A stretch of 64,000 nt of DNA from Streptomyces seoulensis. GTDB lineage: Bacteria > Actinomycetota > Actinomycetes > Streptomycetales > Streptomycetaceae. The notes beneath the pieces are model-generated. The model was not told where the DNA came from. It saw only the letters and a list, made by a program, of their open reading frames with translations, and did not search any database. Position numbers and translations under genes: made by a program. Below, piece after piece: positions 32,850 to 45,709 of the stretch. The first letter of the stretch is position 1; each line of letters starts with the position of its first letter. The stretch spans positions 2,207,001 through 2,271,000 of the forward strand of contig NZ_AP025667.1 in assembly GCF_022846655.1 (NCBI RefSeq). The letters are read 5' to 3'.

Positions 32850-34136
32850 ATGAGCAAGATCCTGATCCGTGGTGCGAAGGTGCTCGGGGGCGAGCCGCAG
32901 GACGTCCTGATCGACGGGGAGCTGATCGAGGCGGTCGGCACCGGCCTCGCCGCCGAGGGCGCCGAGGTCGTCGAGGCCGAAGGCCGCGTGCTGCTGCCGG
33001 GCCTGGTCGACCTGCACACCCATCTGCGCGAGCCGGGCCGCGAGGACTCCGAGACCGTGCTGACCGGCACCCGCGCCGCCGCCTCCGGCGGCTTCACCGC
33101 CGTCTTCGCCATGGCCAACACCTTCCCCGTCGCCGACACCGCCGGCGTGGTCGAGCAGGTCTGGCGGCTCGGCAAGGAGTCCGGCTACTGCGACGTACGC
33201 CCCATCGGCGCCGTCACCGTCGGCCTGGAGGGCAAGAAGCTCGCCGAGCTGGGCGCCATGCACGACTCGGCCGCCGAGGTCAACGTCTTCTCCGACGACG
33301 GCAAGTGCGTGGACGACGCGGTCATCATGCGCCGCGCGCTGGAGTACGTGAAGGCGTTCGGCGGGGTCATCGCCCAGCACGCCCAGGAGCCCCGGCTCAC
33401 CGAGGGCGCCCAGATGAACGAGGGTGTCGTCTCCGCCGAACTGGGGCTGGGCGGCTGGCCGGCCGTCGCCGAGGAGTCGATCATCGCGCGGGACGTGCTG
33501 CTCGCCGAGCACGTCGGCTCCCGCCTGCACATCTGCCACCTCTCCACCGCCGGCTCGGTGGAGATCATCCGCTGGGCCAAGTCCCGCGGTATCGACGTCA
33601 CCGCCGAGGTGTGCCCGCACCACCTGCTCCTGACCGAGGAGATGGTGCGCACCTACAACCCGGCGTACAAGGTCAACCCGCCGCTGCGCACCGAGCGCGA
33701 CGTGCGCGCCCTGCGCGAGGCGCTGGCCGACGGCACGATCGACATCGTCGCCACCGACCACGCCCCGCACCCGCACGAGGACAAGGACTGCGAGTGGGCC
33801 GCGGCGGCCATGGGCATGGTCGGCCTGGAGACCGCGCTGTCCGTGGTGCAGGAGACCATGGTCGAGACCGGCCTGCTCGACTGGGCCCAGGTCGCCGACC
33901 GGATGTCCTTCACCCCCGCCCGGATCGGCAAGGCCACCGGCCACGGCCGCCCGGTCGCGGCGGGCGAGCCCGCCAACCTCACCCTCGTGGACACGGCCTA
34001 CCGTGGACAGGTGGACCCCGCGCGCTTCGCCTCGCGCAGCCGCAACACCCCCTACGAGGGCCGCGAGCTGCCGGGCCGTGTCACCCACACCTGGCTGCGG
34101 GGCAAGGCCACGCTCATGGACGGGAAGCTCACGTGA
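32850..34136 (+). CDS. pyrC: Dihydroorotase
   Basis: PyrC cyclises carbamoyl aspartate to dihydroorotate. The 428-residue amidohydrolase has the zinc motif [10 protein letters not shown], the later metal histidines in AQHAQEP and HICHLST, and the catalytic Asp in IVATDHAPH. It is the long class I type. The ATG follows aggagaag. Its stop overlaps the next gene's GTG. Confidence 0.96.
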   Translation: MSKILIRGAKVLGGEPQDVLIDGELIEAVGTGLAAEGAEVVEAEGRVLLPGLVDLHTHLREPGREDSETVLTGTRAAASGGFTAVFAMANTFPVADTAGVVEQVWRLGKESGYCDVRPIGAVTVGLEGKKLAELGAMHDSAAEVNVFSDDGKCVDDAVIMRRALEYVKAFGGVIAQHAQEPRLTEGAQMNEGVVSAELGLGGWPAVAEESIIARDVLLAEHVGSRLHICHLSTAGSVEIIRWAKSRGIDVTAEVCPHHLLLTEEMVRTYNPAYKVNPPLRTERDVRALREALADGTIDIVATDHAPHPHEDKDCEWAAAAMGMVGLETALSVVQETMVETGLLDWAQVADRMSFTPARIGKATGHGRPVAAGEPANLTLVDTAYRGQVDPARFASRSRNTPYEGRELPGRVTHTWLRGKATLMDGKLT

Positions 34137-34717
34137 CACCTGCAACTCAGCTCGCCGTATCGCTCGCCACGGGGCTGGCGGACGAGAAGAAGTCGGCCGC
34201 TGTGACCGACTGGGCCGCCCGCGCGGGCTGGCTCGTCGGACTGGCCCTCTTCGTCGCCCTCGTCTACTGGCTGATGCGCGAGGGCTGGAAGTGGCGCGGC
34301 ACCCTCCAGAGCGACCTGCCCGAGCTGCCCGAGGTGCCGGAGGACCCCGGTCCGGCCATCCTGACCATGAGCGGCCGCTACCACGGCTCCACCACCGCCG
34401 GGCAGTGGCTGGACCGGATCGTGGCCCACGGCCTGGGCTCCCGCAGCCGGGCCGAGCTGACCCTCACCGACGCGGGCCTGGTGGTCGGGCGCCCCGGCGC
34501 CTCCGACTTCTTCGTCCCCGTCGAGGCGCTGCGCGGCGCCCGGCTGGACAAGGGCATCGCGGGCAAGGTCCTCACCGAGGGCGGACTGCTCGTGGTGACC
34601 TGGGCGCACGGCGAGAAGCTGATCGACTCCGGCTTCCGCTCCGACCACGCCGCCGAACACACCACCTGGGTCGAGACCCTGAACCAGATGACCAACCACA
34701 CGGAAGGCGCACGATGA
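34133..34717 (+). CDS. Single-span membrane protein with PH-like domain, inside the pyr operon
   Basis: The product is 194 residues. One span lies at about residues 35-55 ([18 protein letters not shown]). A soluble domain of beta-strand character follows ([41 protein letters not shown]), which fits a PH-like fold. No catalytic motif is visible. The GTG start overlaps the pyrC stop and its own TGA overlaps the carA ATG, so it is locked between two pyrimidine genes. This gene is commonly found here in Streptomyces, but its role is unknown. A membrane tether or sensor for the pathway is speculation. Confidence 0.82.
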   Translation: MTPATQLAVSLATGLADEKKSAAVTDWAARAGWLVGLALFVALVYWLMREGWKWRGTLQSDLPELPEVPEDPGPAILTMSGRYHGSTTAGQWLDRIVAHGLGSRSRAELTLTDAGLVVGRPGASDFFVPVEALRGARLDKGIAGKVLTEGGLLVVTWAHGEKLIDSGFRSDHAAEHTTWVETLNQMTNHTEGAR

Positions 34718-35863
34718 CGACCTCCACCAGGGGAGCCGCCAGGACTCCCGCCGTACTCGTCCTGGAGGACGGCCGCACCTTCCGCGGCCGCGCCTACGGG
34801 GCCGTGGGGGAGACCTTCGGCGAGGCCGTGTTCTCCACCGGCATGACCGGCTACCAGGAGACCCTGACCGACCCCTCCTACGACCGCCAGATCGTCGTCG
34901 CCACCGCCCCGCAGATCGGCAACACCGGCTGGAACGACGAGGACGACGAGTCCGCCCGCATCTGGGTCTCCGGCTACGTCGTGCGCGACCCCGCGCGCGT
35001 GCCGTCCAACTGGCGCTCCCGGCGCTCCCTGGACGACGAGCTGACAGCCCAGGGCGTCGTCGGCATCAGCGGCATCGACACCCGCGCCCTCACCCGCCAC
35101 CTGCGCGAGCGCGGCTCCATGCGCGCCGGCATCTTCTCCGGCGAGGCGCTGGCCTCCGATGCCGAGCTGGTGACCCGGGTCCAGGCCCAGCCGCACATGA
35201 AGGGCGCGAGCCTCTACGAGGAGGTCGCCACCAAGGAGGCGTACGTCGTCCCCGCGGTCGGCGAGAAGAAGTTCACCGTCGCCGCGATCGACCTCGGCAT
35301 CAAGGGCATGACCCCGCAGCGGATGGCCGAGCGCGGCATAGAGGTGCACGTGCTCCCGGCGACCGCCACGGCCGAGGACGTCTACGCGGTCGCCCCCGAC
35401 GGCGTGTTCTTCTCCAACGGCCCCGGCGACCCGGCCACGGCCGACGGCCCGGTGGCCCTGATGACCGCCGTGCTGGAGCGGAAGACCCCGCTGTTCGGCA
35501 TCTGCTTCGGCAACCAGATCCTCGGCCGCGCGCTCGGCTTCGGCACCTACAAGCTGAAGTACGGCCACCGCGGCATCAACCAGCCGGTCCAGGACCGCAC
35601 CACCGGCAAGGTCGAGGTCACCGCGCACAACCACGGCTTCGCCGTCGACGCCCCGCTCGACCGGGTCAGCGACACGAAGTTCGGCCGCGCCCAGGTCTCC
35701 CACGTCTGCCTCAACGACGACGTGGTGGAGGGTCTCCAGCTCCTCGACCAGCCGGCCTTCTCGGTCCAGTACCACCCCGAGGCGGCGGCCGGCCCGCACG
35801 ACGCCGCCTACCTGTTCGACCGCTTCACGTCTTTGATGAGCACCGCCACGATGGAGGGCCAGC

Positions 35864-35871
<8 letters not shown>
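34714..35871 (+). CDS. carA: Carbamoyl phosphate synthase small (glutaminase) subunit
   Basis: CarA hydrolyses glutamine and channels ammonia to CarB. The 385-residue protein has the class I amidotransferase core, with the nucleophile in [14 protein letters not shown] and the His-Glu pair in [14 protein letters not shown]. The N-terminal domain begins [18 protein letters not shown]. The ATG overlaps the preceding TGA, and the gene overlaps carB by 8 bases. It feeds both the pyrimidine and the arginine pathways. Confidence 0.97.
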
Positions 35872-39172
<3,301 letters not shown>

Positions 39173-39179
39173 CCGCGCC

Positions 39180-39209
39180 GAGGGGGACACCGGAAACGGT
39201 GTCCCCCTC
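39180..39209 (+). terminator. Hairpin with GAAA tetraloop between carB and pyrD
   Basis: A 13-bp perfect stem (gagggggacaccg and its complement) closed by a GAAA tetraloop is followed by ttcatgag. It lies inside the pyr cluster and would reduce or stop transcription before pyrD-pyrF. Confidence 0.8.
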
Positions 39210-39250
39210 TTCATGAGCCACGCCCGCCCCCGCCCTCGAGGACTCCCCAC

Positions 39251-40353
<1,103 letters not shown>

Positions 40354-40357
<4 letters not shown>

Positions 40358-41199
40358 GCGCCAACGACCCCTTCGGTGCCCGGCTGCGGCGCGCCATGGA
40401 CGAGCGCGGGCCGCTGTGCGTCGGCATCGACCCGCACGCCTCGCTGCTCGCTTCCTGGGGCCTGAACGACGACGTGAACGGTCTGGAGCGGTTCAGCCGC
40501 ACGGTCGTCGAGGCGATCGCCGACCGGGTCGCCGTCGTCAAGCCGCAGAGCGCCTTCTTCGAGCGGTTCGGCTCGCGCGGTGTCGCCGTCCTGGAGCGCA
40601 CGGTCGAGGAGACCCGCGCGGCGGGCGCCCTGGTCGTGATGGACGCCAAGCGCGGCGACATCGGCTCCACCATGGCCGGGTACGCACAGGCGTTCCTGCA
40701 CAAGGACGCCCCGCTGTTCTCGGACGCGCTCACCGTCTCCCCGTACCTCGGCTACGGCTCGCTCGCCCCGGCGGTCGAGCTGGCCCGGGAGAACGGCGCC
40801 GGGCTGTTCGTGCTCGCGCTGACCTCCAACCCGGAGGGCCCGGAGGTGCAGCACGCGGTGCGCGCGGACGGCCGTACGGTCGCCGCCACCGTGCTGGCGC
40901 ACCTCGCCGCCGAGAACGCGGGCGCCGAGCCCCTCGGCTCCTTCGGTGCGGTCGTCGGCGCCACCGTGGGCGACCTGTCCTCGTACGACCTCGCCATCAA
41001 CGGCCCGCTGCTCGCCCCAGGCGTCGGCGCCCAGGGTGCCACCCCGGCCGACCTCCCGGCGGTGTTCGGGCGGGCCGTGGGCAACGTGGTGCCGAACGTC
41101 AGCCGGGGCGTGCTGCGGCACGGGCCCGACGTGGCGGCGCTGCGGGCGGCCACCGAGGAGTTCGCGCGGGAGATCCGGGCCGCAGTCGCCGGCGCCTGA
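40354..41199 (+). CDS. pyrF: Orotidine 5'-phosphate decarboxylase, type 2
   Basis: PyrF makes UMP, the end of the pathway. The 281-residue enzyme is of the longer mycobacterial type, with [16 protein letters not shown] near the N-terminus and the catalytic [14 protein letters not shown]. The phosphate-binding end lies near [11 protein letters not shown]. The ATG overlaps the pyrD stop (ATGA). It is the last pyr gene. pyrE is absent from the cluster, as in other Streptomyces. Confidence 0.96.
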
Positions 41200-41316
41200 G
41201 CACCGCGGACGACCTCGACCAGGGGTCCGAGAGGCGAATAGATCCCCGAATCATGGGCAGTATGCCGGAAAAGTCCGACCTCACGGAGGCTGACCAGGAC
41301 TTTTCCGCTGTTCTCG

Positions 41317-41345
41317 CTGACTCTGGCGAACTTGCCCGCTAGTCT
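41317..41345 (+). promoter_or_regulatory. Candidate sihF promoter
   Basis: CTGACT (41317-41322), a 17-base spacer and TAGTCT (41340-41345) lie about 110 bases before sihF in the 255-base pyrF-sihF gap. Confidence 0.45.
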
Positions 41346-41454
41346 CCGAGCAGTGAGAGCGGGCGAGCGTGTTGCTCGTCCCTCCCCAGGTGTGGGGCGA
41401 CTAGGTTCCTCACCGGTCCGTATCCGACAGTTCGACATCCGAGGTGACGTAGGC

Positions 41455-41778
41455 GTGGCTCTTCCGCCCCTTACCCCTGAACAGCGCGCAGCCGCGCTCG
41501 AAAAGGCCGCCGCGGCTCGCCGGGAGCGGGCCGAGGTCAAGAATCGACTCAAGCACTCCGGCGCCTCGCTGCACGAGGTCATCAAGCAGGGCCAGGAGAA
41601 CGAGGTCATCGGCAAGATGAAGGTCTCGGCCCTTCTGGAGTCCCTGCCGGGCGTGGGCAAGGTCCGCGCCAAGCAGATCATGGAGCGTCTGGGGATCTCC
41701 GAGAGCCGCCGGGTGCGCGGCCTCGGTTCCAACCAGATCGCTTCCCTGGAGCGTGAGTTCGGCAGCACCGGCTCCTGA
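41455..41778 (+). CDS. sihF: Streptomyces integration host factor sIHF (mIHF family)
   Basis: sIHF is a small nucleoid protein unrelated to proteobacterial IHF. It binds and constrains DNA and affects sporulation and antibiotic production. The 107-residue product begins ALPPLTPEQRAAALEKAAAARRERAEVK, a long basic helix, and carries the helix-two-turn-helix LLESLPGVGKVRAKQIMERLGI. It ends in a basic, Gly-rich DNA-binding tail (RRVRGLGSNQIASLEREFG). The GTG start follows gaggtg at 8 bases and gives the known length. gmk follows after 60 bases, the same order as in mycobacteria. Confidence 0.96.
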   Translation: MALPPLTPEQRAAALEKAAAARRERAEVKNRLKHSGASLHEVIKQGQENEVIGKMKVSALLESLPGVGKVRAKQIMERLGISESRRVRGLGSNQIASLEREFGSTGS

Positions 41779-41838
41779 GTCCGGGCACCGCCCGGACCGG
41801 AGTCCCGGACACTCCGGGATTGCTGGAATAATCGCTGC

Positions 41839-42432
41839 ATGGCTTCATCAATCCGGGGCGCGACCCCCGTACCCCCGGACGCACGTCCGCGGCTGACCGT
41901 GCTCTCCGGCCCCTCCGGGGTCGGCAAGAGCACGGTCGTCGCCCATATGCGCAAGGCGCACCCCGACGTCTGGCTGTCGGTGTCCGCGACCACCCGTAAG
42001 CCGCGCCCCGGCGAGGAGCACGGCGTCCACTACTTCTTCGTCAGCGACGAGGAGATGGACAAGCTGATCGCCAACGGCGAGCTGCTGGAGTGGGCCGAGT
42101 TCGCCGGCAACCGCTACGGCACGCCCCGCGCGGCCGTGCTGGAGCGGCTGGAGAAGGGCGAGCCGGTGCTGCTGGAGATCGACCTCCAGGGCGCCCGGCA
42201 GGTCCGCGAGTCGATGTCCGACGCCCAGTTGGTGTTCCTGGCCCCGCCCTCCTGGGAGGAACTGGTGCGCAGGCTCACCGGCCGCGGCACCGAACCGCCG
42301 GAGGTCATCGAGCGCCGGCTGGAGGCGGCCAGGACGGAACTGGCGGCCGAGCCCGAGTTCGACGTGACGCTGGTCAACACCTCCGTCGAGGACGTGGCCG
42401 GGGAGCTGCTAGCCTTGATGGACGTTGTGTGA
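41839..42432 (+). CDS. gmk: Guanylate kinase
   Basis: Gmk phosphorylates GMP to GDP. The 197-residue protein has the P-loop [13 protein letters not shown] near residue 25, the GMP-binding [15 protein letters not shown] and the [13 protein letters not shown] segment. An AATAAT box (41827-41832) lies 6 bases before the ATG with no ribosome site between, so the transcript may be leaderless. The neighbours sihF, rpoZ and coaBC match the conserved actinobacterial order. Confidence 0.96.
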   Translation: MASSIRGATPVPPDARPRLTVLSGPSGVGKSTVVAHMRKAHPDVWLSVSATTRKPRPGEEHGVHYFFVSDEEMDKLIANGELLEWAEFAGNRYGTPRAAVLERLEKGEPVLLEIDLQGARQVRESMSDAQLVFLAPPSWEELVRRLTGRGTEPPEVIERRLEAARTELAAEPEFDVTLVNTSVEDVAGELLALMDVV

Positions 42433-42529
42433 TCGTGACCGCCGTCCCTCGAACGGTACGGACGGGTCACCGCGTCTCGTCCTGAGACGCGCACCGACTG
42501 AATCTTTCCCATCCATCGGAAGGCAGAGC

Positions 42530-42802
42530 GTGTCCTCTTCCATCACCGCGCCCGAGGGCATCATCAACCCTCCGATCGACGAGCTCCTCGAGGCCACCGA
42601 CTCGAAGTACAGCCTCGTGATCTACGCGGCCAAGCGTGCCCGTCAGATCAACGCGTACTACTCGCAGCTCGGTGAGGGCCTCCTCGAGTACGTCGGTCCG
42701 CTCGTCGACACCCACGTCCACGAGAAGCCGCTCTCGATCGCGCTGCGTGAGATCAACGCCGGTCTGCTGACCTCCGAGGCCATCGAGGGCCCGGCCCAGT
42801 AG
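42530..42802 (+). CDS. rpoZ: RNA polymerase omega subunit
   Basis: Omega assists assembly of beta-prime into RNA polymerase. The 90-residue product contains the conserved core [25 protein letters not shown] and, towards the end, [13 protein letters not shown]. The GTG start gives [16 protein letters not shown] and follows ggaaggc. The gene is 97 bases after gmk and is closed by a 13-bp hairpin. Confidence 0.96.
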   Translation: MSSSITAPEGIINPPIDELLEATDSKYSLVIYAAKRARQINAYYSQLGEGLLEYVGPLVDTHVHEKPLSIALREINAGLLTSEAIEGPAQ

Positions 42803-42847
42803 TACCTCCAGATCGCGGTCGTACTTTCAGATCGCGGCTGACTTATC

Positions 42848-42880
42848 CACAGGCCCGGCAGTCATGCTGCCGGGCCTGTG
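42848..42880 (+). terminator. Intrinsic terminator after rpoZ
   Basis: A 13-bp perfect inverted repeat (cacaggcccggca and its complement) with a 7-base loop is followed by gtgtgtc, 46 bases after the rpoZ stop. Confidence 0.85.
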
Positions 42881-42925
42881 GTGTGTCATGGGTGTCAAAG
42901 GTTCTCGAAAGTCCGGGGAGAGACG

Positions 42926-44128
42926 GTGGACAAGCCGAAGGTCGTGCTGGGCGTCAGCGGCGGCATCGCCGCGTACAAGTCCTGTGAGCTGCTGAGGCGG
43001 TTCACGGAGTCGGGGCACGACGTGCGGGTGGTGCCGACCGCGTCCGCGCTGCACTTCGTCGGCGCCGCCACGTGGTCCGCGCTGTCCGGGAACCCGGTCT
43101 CCACCGAGGTCTGGGACGCCGTCCACGAGGTCCCGCACGTGCGCATCGGCCAGCACGCCGACCTGGTGGTCGTCGCGCCCGCCACCGCCGACATGCTCGC
43201 CAAGGCCGCCCACGGCCTCGCCGACGACCTGCTCACCAACACGCTGCTCACCGCGCGCTGCCCGGTGGTCTTCGCCCCGGCGATGCACACCGAGATGTGG
43301 GAGCACCCGGCCACCCAGGAGAACGTGGCCACCCTGCGCCGACGGGGCGCCGTCGTCATCGAGCCCGCCGTCGGCCGCCTCACCGGCGTCGACACCGGCA
43401 AGGGGCGGCTGCCCGACCCGGCCGAGATCTTCGAGGTGTGCCGCAGGGTGCTGGCTAGGGGCGTGGCCGGGCCCGACCTCGCCGGCCGCCATGTGGTGGT
43501 CTCGGCGGGCGGCACCCGTGAGCCGCTCGACCCGGTGCGCTTCCTCGGCAACCGCTCCTCCGGCAAGCAGGGATACGCCCTGGCCCGGACCGCCGCCGCG
43601 CGCGGGGCCCGCGTGACATTGGTCTCGGCCAATGCGGAGCTGCCCGACCCGGCCGGGGTGGACATCGTGCGCGTCGGCACCGCCGTCCAGCTCCGCGAGG
43701 CGGTGCTCAAGGCCGCGGCCGACGCCGACGCCGTGGTCATGGCCGCCGCCGTCGCCGACTTCCGCCCGGCGGTCTACGCGAGCGGGAAGATCAAGAAGAA
43801 GGACGGCCAGGAGCCCGAGCCGGTCACCCTGGTGCGCAACCCCGACGTGCTCGCGGAGATCTCCGCCGAGCGCGCCCGCCCCTCCCAGGTCGTCGTCGGC
43901 TTCGCCGCCGAGACCGACGACGTGCTCGCCAACGGCCGCGCCAAGCTCGCCCGCAAGGGCTGCGATCTGCTCGTGGTGAACGAGGTGGGGGAGCGCAGGA
44001 CGTTCGGCTCGGAGGAGAACGAGGCGGTCGTCCTCGGCGCCGACGGCACCGAGACGGCGGTACCGCACGGACCCAAGGAAGACCTGGCCGACACCGTCTG
44101 GGACCTGGTGGCGGCCCGGCTGGGCTGA
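42926..44128 (+). CDS. coaBC: Bifunctional CoaBC (PPC synthetase / PPC decarboxylase)
   Basis: CoaBC joins 4'-phosphopantothenate to cysteine and decarboxylates the product for coenzyme A. The 400-residue protein has an FMN-dependent decarboxylase half (VVLGVSGGIAAYKSCELL and PAMHTEMWEHPAT) and a synthetase half from about 185 (VVVSAGGTREPLDPVRFLGNRSSGKQG spans its start). The usual PxMNxxMW reads PAMHTEMW, with His for Asn; I recall the same variant in mycobacteria. The GTG start follows ggggag. A T-rich terminator ends it. Confidence 0.95.
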   Translation: MDKPKVVLGVSGGIAAYKSCELLRRFTESGHDVRVVPTASALHFVGAATWSALSGNPVSTEVWDAVHEVPHVRIGQHADLVVVAPATADMLAKAAHGLADDLLTNTLLTARCPVVFAPAMHTEMWEHPATQENVATLRRRGAVVIEPAVGRLTGVDTGKGRLPDPAEIFEVCRRVLARGVAGPDLAGRHVVVSAGGTREPLDPVRFLGNRSSGKQGYALARTAAARGARVTLVSANAELPDPAGVDIVRVGTAVQLREAVLKAAADADAVVMAAAVADFRPAVYASGKIKKKDGQEPEPVTLVRNPDVLAEISAERARPSQVVVGFAAETDDVLANGRAKLARKGCDLLVVNEVGERRTFGSEENEAVVLGADGTETAVPHGPKEDLADTVWDLVAARLG

Positions 44129-44142
44129 TGGCCCTGGGCCGT

Positions 44143-44180
44143 CCGAGGTGGTCGTTTTCGGCCACTCGGAGTCTTTTTTT
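44143..44180 (+). terminator. Classical intrinsic terminator with T7 tract after coaBC
   Basis: The stem gtggtcg-TTTT-cggccac is extended by ccga / tcgg with one bulged G. It is followed by agtc and seven consecutive T residues (44174-44180). A true U tract is uncommon in this GC-rich genome. Confidence 0.88.
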
Positions 44181-44194
44181 CACACCGCGATGGC

Positions 44195-44277
44195 GCGTGG
44201 CGGATCTGGTCAACGCCACGCACCAGCGGGCAGAATGCCTGTGCCGCAGGTCACAGCGTTCTCGCTGGTCGAGAACG
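44195..44277 (+). other. Two hairpins upstream of metK
   Basis: Perfect 8-bp stems gcgtggcg / cgccacgc (44195-44221) and cgttctcg / cgagaacg (44257-44277) lie between the coaBC terminator and metK. A TAAACT box at 44305-44310 could be the metK -10, placing them upstream of the start site; a promoter just after the terminator would put them in the leader. I find no match to the SAM-I or SAM-IV riboswitch cores. Confidence 0.4.
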
Positions 44278-44391
44278 GGTGGCCTTGTGGCCAGGTGCGA
44301 CCGATAAACTGTTCACGGACGACGCTGGGCGCAGCTCCCGGTGTGGTCCTTCAATGATCAGCCAGCAGCCGCTGCAACCCCAGGGAGCGTT

Positions 44392-45600
44392 GTGTCCCGT
44401 CGCCTGTTCACCTCGGAGTCCGTGACCGAAGGTCACCCCGACAAGATCGCTGACCAGATCAGCGACACCATTCTCGACGCGCTGCTCCGCGAGGACCCCT
44501 CGTCCCGCGTCGCCGTCGAGACGCTGATCACCACCGGCCTGGTGCACGTGGCCGGCGAGGTCACCACCAAGGCCTACGCGCCCATCGCCCAACTGGTGCG
44601 CGAGAAGATCCTGGAGATCGGCTACGACTCCTCCAAGAAGGGCTTCGACGGCGCCTCCTGCGGCGTCTCGGTGTCCATCGGCGCGCAGTCCCCGGACATC
44701 GCGCAGGGCGTCGACACGGCGTACGAGTCCCGTGTCGAGGGCGACGAGGACGAGCTGGACAAGCAGGGCGCCGGCGACCAGGGCCTGATGTTCGGCTACG
44801 CCTCGGACGAGACGCCGACGCTGATGCCGCTGCCGATCTTCCTGGCGCACCGCCTGTCCAAGCGCCTCTCCGAGGTCCGCAAGAACGGCACCATCCCCTA
44901 CCTGCGCCCCGACGGCAAGACCCAGGTCACCATCGAGTACGACGGCGACAAGGCCGTCCGCCTCGACACCGTCGTGGTGTCCTCCCAGCACGCCTCCGAC
45001 ATCGACCTGGAGTCGCTGCTCGCGCCCGACATCCGCGAGTTCGTGGTCGAGCCCGAGCTGAAGGCCCTGCTGGACGAGGGCATCAAGATCGACACCGAGG
45101 GCTACCGCCTGCTGGTGAACCCGACCGGCCGCTTCGAGATCGGCGGCCCGATGGGCGACGCCGGCCTCACCGGCCGCAAGATCATCATCGACACCTACGG
45201 CGGCTTCGCCCGCCACGGTGGCGGCGCCTTCTCGGGCAAGGACCCGTCCAAGGTGGACCGCTCGGCCGCCTACGCGATGCGCTGGGTCGCCAAGAACGTG
45301 GTGGCGGCCGGGCTGGCCTCCCGCTGCGAGGTCCAGGTCGCCTACGCGATCGGCAAGGCCGAGCCGGTCGGTCTCTTCGTGGAGACCTTCGGCACCGCCA
45401 AGATCGAGCCCGAGAAGATCGAGAAGGCCATCGACGAGGTCTTCGACCTCCGTCCGGCCGCGATCATCCGCGACCTCGACCTGCTGCGTCCGATCTACGC
45501 CCAGACGGCGGCCTACGGCCACTTCGGCCGTGAGATCCCCGACTTCACCTGGGAGCGCACGGACCGCGTCGACGCCCTGCGCAAGGCCGCCGGCGTCTGA
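44392..45600 (+). CDS. metK: S-adenosylmethionine synthetase
   Basis: MetK makes SAM from ATP and methionine; its dosage affects antibiotic output in Streptomyces. The 402-residue protein begins [21 protein letters not shown] and has [12 protein letters not shown], the P-loop-like [17 protein letters not shown] and the C-terminal DFTWERTD. The GTG start follows cagggag; in-frame codons further upstream lie in the leader. It is bracketed by terminators on both sides, so it is probably monocistronic. Confidence 0.97.
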   Translation: MSRRLFTSESVTEGHPDKIADQISDTILDALLREDPSSRVAVETLITTGLVHVAGEVTTKAYAPIAQLVREKILEIGYDSSKKGFDGASCGVSVSIGAQSPDIAQGVDTAYESRVEGDEDELDKQGAGDQGLMFGYASDETPTLMPLPIFLAHRLSKRLSEVRKNGTIPYLRPDGKTQVTIEYDGDKAVRLDTVVVSSQHASDIDLESLLAPDIREFVVEPELKALLDEGIKIDTEGYRLLVNPTGRFEIGGPMGDAGLTGRKIIIDTYGGFARHGGGAFSGKDPSKVDRSAAYAMRWVAKNVVAAGLASRCEVQVAYAIGKAEPVGLFVETFGTAKIEPEKIEKAIDEVFDLRPAAIIRDLDLLRPIYAQTAAYGHFGREIPDFTWERTDRVDALRKAAGV

Positions 45601-45615
45601 CCCGAACCGCGAGAA

Positions 45616-45651
45616 CCGAGGCCCGGCTCCCCAAGGGGCGCCGGGCCTCGG
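45616..45651 (+). terminator. Intrinsic terminator after metK
   Basis: An 11-bp inverted repeat (ccgaggcccgg / ccgggcctcgg) encloses a GC-rich loop, 15 bases after the metK stop. Confidence 0.82.
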
Positions 45652-45679
45652 CGTGCTCCGGGCGTCTCGGCGGGCGGTG

Positions 45680-45702
45680 TTGTCGGTGGTCTTTGGTAAG
45701 AA
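45680..45702 (+). promoter_or_regulatory. PafBC/RecA-NDp-like promoter of priA
   Basis: TTGTCGGTG (45680-45688), 8 bases, then TAAGAA (45697-45702) match tTGTCRgtg-N8-TAnnnT except for the final base of the -10 (A for T, with T next). The -10 ends 7 bases before the priA GTG, predicting a leaderless transcript. No ribosome site is present. Confidence 0.68.
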
Positions 45703-45709
45703 TGCAAGC

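Noticed and set aside
41253..41342. Small frame of 29 codons (MGSMPEKSDLTEADQDF...) before sihF
   Set aside because: No ribosome-binding site, third positions not GC-biased, and it overlaps the likely sihF promoter.
44195..44391. SAM riboswitch upstream of metK
   Set aside because: Hairpins are present but I cannot find the conserved SAM-I or SAM-IV core sequences.
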